Of a stretch of DNA of 64,000 bases, positions 60,113-64,000 are shown piece after piece. The position numbers and the translations under genes were made by a program. This stretch comes from Dyella nitratireducens (GTDB taxonomy: Bacteria; Pseudomonadota; Gammaproteobacteria; Xanthomonadales; Rhodanobacteraceae), in the NCBI RefSeq assembly GCF_014642835.1, contig NZ_BMJA01000001.1, positions 1,413,102 to 1,477,101 of the forward strand. Reading direction: 5' to 3'. Positions within the stretch are counted from its first letter, which is position 1, and every line of letters begins with the position of its first letter. The notes beneath the pieces are model-generated. The model did not search any database, had not been told where the DNA came from, and worked only from the letters and a program-made list of their open reading frames with translations.

Positions 60113-61131
60113 ACATGAAGTTGCTCAGTTATATCGCCGGCCTGCTCGGCCTGGGTGTCGCCATCGCGCTGGTGGCACATCAAGGCTGGGGCGAAATCGC
60201 CTCGGCGATCGATCGTGCCGGCTGGCCGCTGTTGTGGCTGTTGCCGTTCCATGTGTTGCCATTACTGTTCGACGTGATCGGCTGGCGCGTGCTGATCGCA
60301 CCGCGCGATCCGCAGCGGCAGGCCACGCTACCCTTCCTGTTCTGGGTGGCATCGATCCGCGAAGCCAGCAATCGTCTGTTGCCAGTCGCCAATATCGGTG
60401 GCGAGATCATCGGCATACGCCTGGTGAAATGGCGCGGCATCGGCGGTGCCGCTGCAGCAGCCAGTGTGATCATGGAAGTGCTGCTTACACTGGTGAACCA
60501 ATATCTGTTCACCGCGATGGGCATCATTCTGCTGATCGAGCTGACCAGCAACATCAGCGCATTCAGCACGGTGATTTCCGCCTTGGTGGCCAGCGTGCCA
60601 CTGCCCATCTTCCTGATCATCCTTCTGCGCCATGGCAAGGTGTTCTCACGCCTGGAAGGCTTCGCCGAGAAACTGCTGGGTGGCCGCTCGACGCTCACCG
60701 AGCTAATCGATGGCGCAAACCTGGACCAGGAGATTCGCGAACAGTATTCGCGCCCACTGCGCCTGATCGTCGCGACCGGCTGGCAGTTCGTCGGCTACCT
60801 GGTGGGCAGCTTCGAGACCTGGCTGGCGCTTCATCTGCTCGGCTATCCGATCAGCGTATGGGATGCAATCGCTATTGAAGCGGTCACGCAAGCGCTGCGC
60901 CATATCATCTTTGTAGTGCCCGCCGGCCTCGGCGTACAGGAAGGCGGCCTGGTGTTGTTCGGCAACATGATCGGTTTACCGCCGGAAGCCAGCGTGGCGT
61001 TGTCGCTGGTCAAGCGCATGCGCGAGGTCGGGTTCGGCGTACCCGCTCTGATTTCCTGGCAATGGGCCGAAGCACGCAGGCTGTACACGGGCTCTTCCGC
61101 GCGCGCCGGTTCCGGTCAACCGCCCATTTGA
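60109..61131 (+). CDS. HpnL-like flippase-family membrane protein
   Basis: A 340-residue protein with about eight TM helices of the lysylphosphatidylglycerol-synthase TM / UPF0104 family. REASNRLLPVANIGGEIIGIRLVKWRG and HIIFVVPAGLGVQEGG are family blocks. In hopanoid clusters such proteins are called HpnL and are thought to move hopanoids or precursors. It overlaps hpnK by ATGA, supporting a shared pathway. Confidence 0.85.
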   Translation: MNMKLLSYIAGLLGLGVAIALVAHQGWGEIASAIDRAGWPLLWLLPFHVLPLLFDVIGWRVLIAPRDPQRQATLPFLFWVASIREASNRLLPVANIGGEIIGIRLVKWRGIGGAAAAASVIMEVLLTLVNQYLFTAMGIILLIELTSNISAFSTVISALVASVPLPIFLIILLRHGKVFSRLEGFAEKLLGGRSTLTELIDGANLDQEIREQYSRPLRLIVATGWQFVGYLVGSFETWLALHLLGYPISVWDAIAIEAVTQALRHIIFVVPAGLGVQEGGLVLFGNMIGLPPEASVALSLVKRMREVGFGVPALISWQWAEARRLYTGSSARAGSGQPPI

Positions 61132-61147
61132 AGAGAAGCTTTAAGTC

Positions 61148-62152
61148 ATGACGTTCGAACGCGAGGCCTTTGACCCCGAAACGCTGGTGCCCGGTTACCA
61201 CGAGCCCGTGCTGCCCACTGGCGAGCCGGATGCTGCCACCATTGCCGCATCCGAAACGCGCACCCGGCATTGGTCGAGCAGCCATCAAGGCAAGCGCCTC
61301 AAGTACGGGTCGGATGAGCACAAGCAGATGATGTGCCGGATGTTCGGGGAGACCTTCAACCCCTATCGCCCGTCAGTGCTGAAATGGCCGACCCTGGACG
61401 AAGCCGCCCTGCATCGCATCACCTCGCTGCCGATCTGGGACATCGCGGTGCAGACCGAAGGCAAGGCGCGCCTGCGCATGGCTGCCTACGCGCGCACGGT
61501 CACCGATCCGGAAATGCGCAACGTGCTCGCGCAGAACGCCTGGGAAGAAAACCGGCATAAGGAAGTGCTGTCGAAGATGGTGCAGCACTACGGCATTCCG
61601 CTGGTGCCGGAACCGCCGTACGAATATCCAAAAGATCCGGAGTGGGCGTATCTCGTCACCGGCTACAGCGAGTGCATCGACAGCTTCTTCGCCTTTGGCC
61701 TGTTCAAGGTGGCACACGATTCGGGCCTGTTCCCACCGGAGCTGATCGACACTTTCGAACCGGTGATGCAGGAGGAGTGCCGGCACATCCTGCTGTTCGC
61801 CAACTGGGTCGCCTGGCACCGCCGCAACCTCAATCTGTTCCAGCGCATTGCCTTCGAGTGGAAAGTGTTTCGCGTGTGGTGCTTCCTGGGGATGGAGCGC
61901 ATGGATCTGGCCAAGAGCCTGGACGCCGACGGCAACGAACACGCGCAGGACAATAACTTCACCGTGACTGGTGCGCAGTCGGTGACGGAGCAGGATCTGA
62001 GTGTGGCGAAACTGATGGCCACGTGCCTCAGCGAAAACGATCGGCGCTTCTCCGGCTATGACTCGCGCTTGCTGCGCCCGACGACGATGCCATTCCTGGT
62101 GAAGTGTGCGTTGCCGGTGTTGAATTTTTTCGAGCGGCGCAAGCGCAAGTAA
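61148..62152 (+). CDS. Ferritin-like di-iron domain protein in the hopanoid operon
   Basis: 334 residues, no signal peptide. A four-helix ferritin-like fold is suggested by NAWEENRHKEVL and MQEECRHILLFANWVAWH (two ExxH units) plus YSECIDSFFAFGLFK, which can hold two iron atoms. Similar unnamed proteins are seen beside hopanoid genes in Xanthomonadales, from memory. Oxygen chemistry on hopanoid or sugar is conceivable but unproven. It follows the HpnL-like gene by 16 bp. Confidence 0.8.
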   Translation: MTFEREAFDPETLVPGYHEPVLPTGEPDAATIAASETRTRHWSSSHQGKRLKYGSDEHKQMMCRMFGETFNPYRPSVLKWPTLDEAALHRITSLPIWDIAVQTEGKARLRMAAYARTVTDPEMRNVLAQNAWEENRHKEVLSKMVQHYGIPLVPEPPYEYPKDPEWAYLVTGYSECIDSFFAFGLFKVAHDSGLFPPELIDTFEPVMQEECRHILLFANWVAWHRRNLNLFQRIAFEWKVFRVWCFLGMERMDLAKSLDADGNEHAQDNNFTVTGAQSVTEQDLSVAKLMATCLSENDRRFSGYDSRLLRPTTMPFLVKCALPVLNFFERRKRK

Positions 62153-62172
62153 AAACTCGCCGAGCCCCTCAT

Positions 62173-62206
62173 GGCCGTCATTTCCGCGAAAGCGGGAATG
62201 ACGGCC
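62173..62206. terminator. Bidirectional hairpin between ferritin-like gene and hpnA
   Basis: GGCCGTCATTTCCGC, GAAA, GCGGGAATGACGGCC: a 15-bp stem with one G-T pair and a GNRA-type loop. The core CGTCATTCCCGCGAAAGCGG-like form is a common dispersed intergenic palindrome in Proteobacteria, so it may be both a terminator for two convergent genes and a repeat. Confidence 0.7.
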
Positions 62207-62226
62207 CAGTGAAACTGTACGAACCA

Positions 62227-63204
62227 TCAGCGCTGTTGCTGAAACCACCGCACTGCATCCTCCAGCGCCAAGCGCGCCGGACGCGCCGTATAGCCCAACT
62301 CACGCTGCGCCTTTTCGCTGGTAAAGAACATGCGCTTCTTCGACATGCGCACCTCCTCCACCGTAGCAATCGGATGCATCCCCGTAAGACGCGCCCAGGC
62401 TTCAGCCACATAGGCCACCGGCATCACCGCCGCATGCGGCAGGCTGACTTTGGGCGGCGAGCGTCCTGCGATATCGGCAATCTCGGTGAGCACCTCACGC
62501 AGACTCATGTTGAAACCGCCAAGGATATAGCGCTCGCCGGCCACACCGCGCTCATACGCCAGCCAATGGCCCTCGGCCACATCCTCCACGTGCACGATAT
62601 TGAGCCCGGTATCGACATAGGCCGGCAGGCGTCCGGCCATCGCGTCGCGCACGATGCGGCCGGTGGGCGTGGGCTTGATGTCGTAAGGACCGATCGGCGT
62701 GGAGGGATTGACGATCACCACCGGCACGCCATCGTCCGCGAACTGCTTGGCCACTTCCTCAGCCAGGAACTTGGAGCGCTTGTAGTGGCCGATCATGTCA
62801 TCCACCGTCACCGGCGTAGTTTCGCTGCCGGGTGTACCGTCCTTGGGAATACCCAGCGTCGCTACGCTGCTGGTGTAAACGATGCGCTTCACCCCGGCCT
62901 GCTTGGCTGCGTCCAGGATGGCGCGGGTACCGTCGACGTTGGCCCGATAGAGCTCCGCAGGATCAGGCGCCCACAGGCGGTAATCAGCCGCAACGTGAAA
63001 CAGCGCATCGCAACCATCGCAAGCGGGAAGCAAGCTGGCCGGCTTGGTGAGATCGCCTTCCACCACCTCCACGTCCAGGCCTTGCAGATTGCGACGATCC
63101 GAACCGGCGCGTGCCAGTACACGTACGCGGTGACCATCGCGCAACAGCCGGCGTGCCATGGCCGAGCCGACGAAGCCTGTGGCGCCAGTAACCAGCGCCC
63201 TCAC
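62227..63204 (-). CDS. hpnA: Hopanoid-associated sugar epimerase HpnA
   Basis: A 325-residue NAD(P)-dependent extended SDR. RALVTGATGFVGSAMARRLL (cofactor), LFHVAADYRLWAPDP, YTSSVATLG, the catalytic YKRSK, and VEEVRMSKKRMFFTSEKAQRELGY are HpnA landmarks. The GTG at 63204 fits the family start; an ATG at 63240 would add 12 residues. It converges on the ferritin-like gene. The substrate is not firmly known. Confidence 0.92.
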   Translation of the reverse strand: MRALVTGATGFVGSAMARRLLRDGHRVRVLARAGSDRRNLQGLDVEVVEGDLTKPASLLPACDGCDALFHVAADYRLWAPDPAELYRANVDGTRAILDAAKQAGVKRIVYTSSVATLGIPKDGTPGSETTPVTVDDMIGHYKRSKFLAEEVAKQFADDGVPVVIVNPSTPIGPYDIKPTPTGRIVRDAMAGRLPAYVDTGLNIVHVEDVAEGHWLAYERGVAGERYILGGFNMSLREVLTEIADIAGRSPPKVSLPHAAVMPVAYVAEAWARLTGMHPIATVEEVRMSKKRMFFTSEKAQRELGYTARPARLALEDAVRWFQQQR

Positions 63205-63560
63205 GACCACATCACCTGGGCAACGCTCGAACACATGCAAACAGTAACGTGCGCACTCGAAAAAGTCGGATTTGTCATCCGGCGATTATGGATGAAATTC
63301 TTCAACCATTGCGCTGCCTTTCATCCCGCTTTCCTTTCGTTTGCATTTCAAAACGATGGGTCGGCACTTACCCTGTCGTCGTGCAGGCTTGTTCAAGCAC
63401 CTGATGTGCTTCAGCATATTGCAATGCCTACCCCACCCCGCCAGCCCCAAGCCAGCGTGCGCATACCGCATCCGACACTTTCGCGCACGGCTGCATCGAC
63501 TGCCGTTCCGGATTCGTGCCCGTACGGGTATGTCATAATTCCGGCGCTCGAGGCATACCC
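63205..63560. promoter_or_regulatory. Divergent hpnA / squalene synthase promoter region
   Basis: 356 bp without a gene. CATAAT at 63534-63539 is a possible -10 for the rightward gene and CCCGTACGGG at 63520-63529 a palindrome near it. No strong -35 was found. An open frame on the minus strand here is a shadow of the synthase gene. Confidence 0.4.
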
Positions 63561-64000
63561 ATGATCGAATTACACAATGCCACCGCCGGTACCGGACGCG
63601 GGGAGGCCGATACCTACCAGGATGCCATCCTGCCGAAGGTATCCCGGACTTTTGCGCTGACCATCCCACAGCTTCCACCGGAGCTGCGGCGTGCCGTTGC
63701 GAACGCCTATCTGTTGTGCCGCATCGCGGACACCATCGAAGACGAGCCGGTATTCTCGGCCGAACAGAAGCGCGCCTTCGAAAACGCTTTCGTCGACGCG
63801 GTCACGGGCGACGTCGATGCGCAAGAGGTCGCGGACGAAGTCGCGCCCCTGCTCTCCAACAGCACGCTGGATGCAGAACGCGACCTGATGCAGCAGCTGC
63901 CGCTGGTGCTCGAAGTCACGCGCAGCCTCTCGCTCCCGCAGCAGACATCCATCGTGAAATGCCTGCGCATCATGTCGCGCGGCATGCACGAATTTCAGCG
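63561..64000 (+). CDS. Squalene/phytoene synthase family protein, partial (squalene synthase-like)
   Basis: The first 146 codons. PKVSRTFALTIPQLPPELRR and AYLLCRIADTIEDE (first Asp-rich site, DTIED) are typical of squalene synthases that join two farnesyl diphosphates in one enzyme. The start of SIVKCLRIMSRGMHEF is also seen. The form resembles eukaryote-like SQS rather than HpnC/HpnD. It would give squalene for hopene. The 3' end, with the second Asp-rich site, is outside the window. Confidence 0.85.
   Translation, partial: MIELHNATAGTGRGEADTYQDAILPKVSRTFALTIPQLPPELRRAVANAYLLCRIADTIEDEPVFSAEQKRAFENAFVDAVTGDVDAQEVADEVAPLLSNSTLDAERDLMQQLPLVLEVTRSLSLPQQTSIVKCLRIMSRGMHEFQ

Overview
The window is about 64 kb of GC-rich chromosome from a gammaproteobacterium of the Xanthomonadales, most likely Rhodanobacteraceae (Dyella, Rhodanobacter, Frateuria or Luteibacter type). 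This is inferred from the rhlB / trxA-rho order, the plant-type gshA, a TonB-dependent receptor of the Xanthomonas-Caulobacter class, an X-T4SS type effector with a VirD4-interaction tail, and an hpn hopanoid cluster. No rRNA, tRNA, IS element, prophage or CRISPR array was seen.

1-15 kb is mostly housekeeping. It holds the start of an RND efflux pump behind an OmpR-type two-component system; rpoH with a perfect CIRCE element upstream; ung; a double-receiver regulator; ftsEX; divergent rhlB and trxA-rho; a second two-component system; and gshA with a LysE/ArgO exporter.

16-20 kb carries a bufferin-type locus: a Cys-rich exported precursor (bufA-like), a DUF692/MNIO enzyme (bufB), its DUF2063 partner (bufC), and a divergent DoxX protein. 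AraC and GntR regulators follow.

20-36.7 kb is a carbohydrate-use island. Two BNR/sialidase-fold secreted proteins, a TonB receptor, a GH5-like glycosidase and a secreted aldose mutarotase surround a tightly coupled operon. That operon encodes the oxidative (De Ley-Doudoroff) galactose route: regulator, KDGal kinase, KDPGal aldolase, galactonate dehydratase, an SDR sugar dehydrogenase, an SMP-30 lactonase and a sugar/H+ symporter.

36.8-46 kb is accessory. It holds a HipA-like YjjJ protein with its own HTH, a small secreted orphan, a MASE1 membrane protein with a decayed kinase domain, and a leftward virD4 - small ORF - lipoprotein - peptidoglycan-targeting effector operon without virB genes. 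An M3 peptidase (dcp) follows.

48-64 kb is an isoprenoid and hopanoid region. Leftward it reads DUF2147, mvaD, phosphomevalonate kinase, a fused HMG-CoA reductase-mevalonate kinase, idi, hpnH, hpnB. Rightward it reads hpnI, hpnJ, hpnK, an hpnL-like gene and a ferritin-like gene, then leftward hpnA and a rightward squalene-synthase-like gene cut by the window end. A mevalonate route thus appears to feed hopanoid synthesis; HMG-CoA synthase and squalene-hopene cyclase are not in the window. I consider the HMGR-MVK fusion inside a hopanoid locus the most unusual system here.
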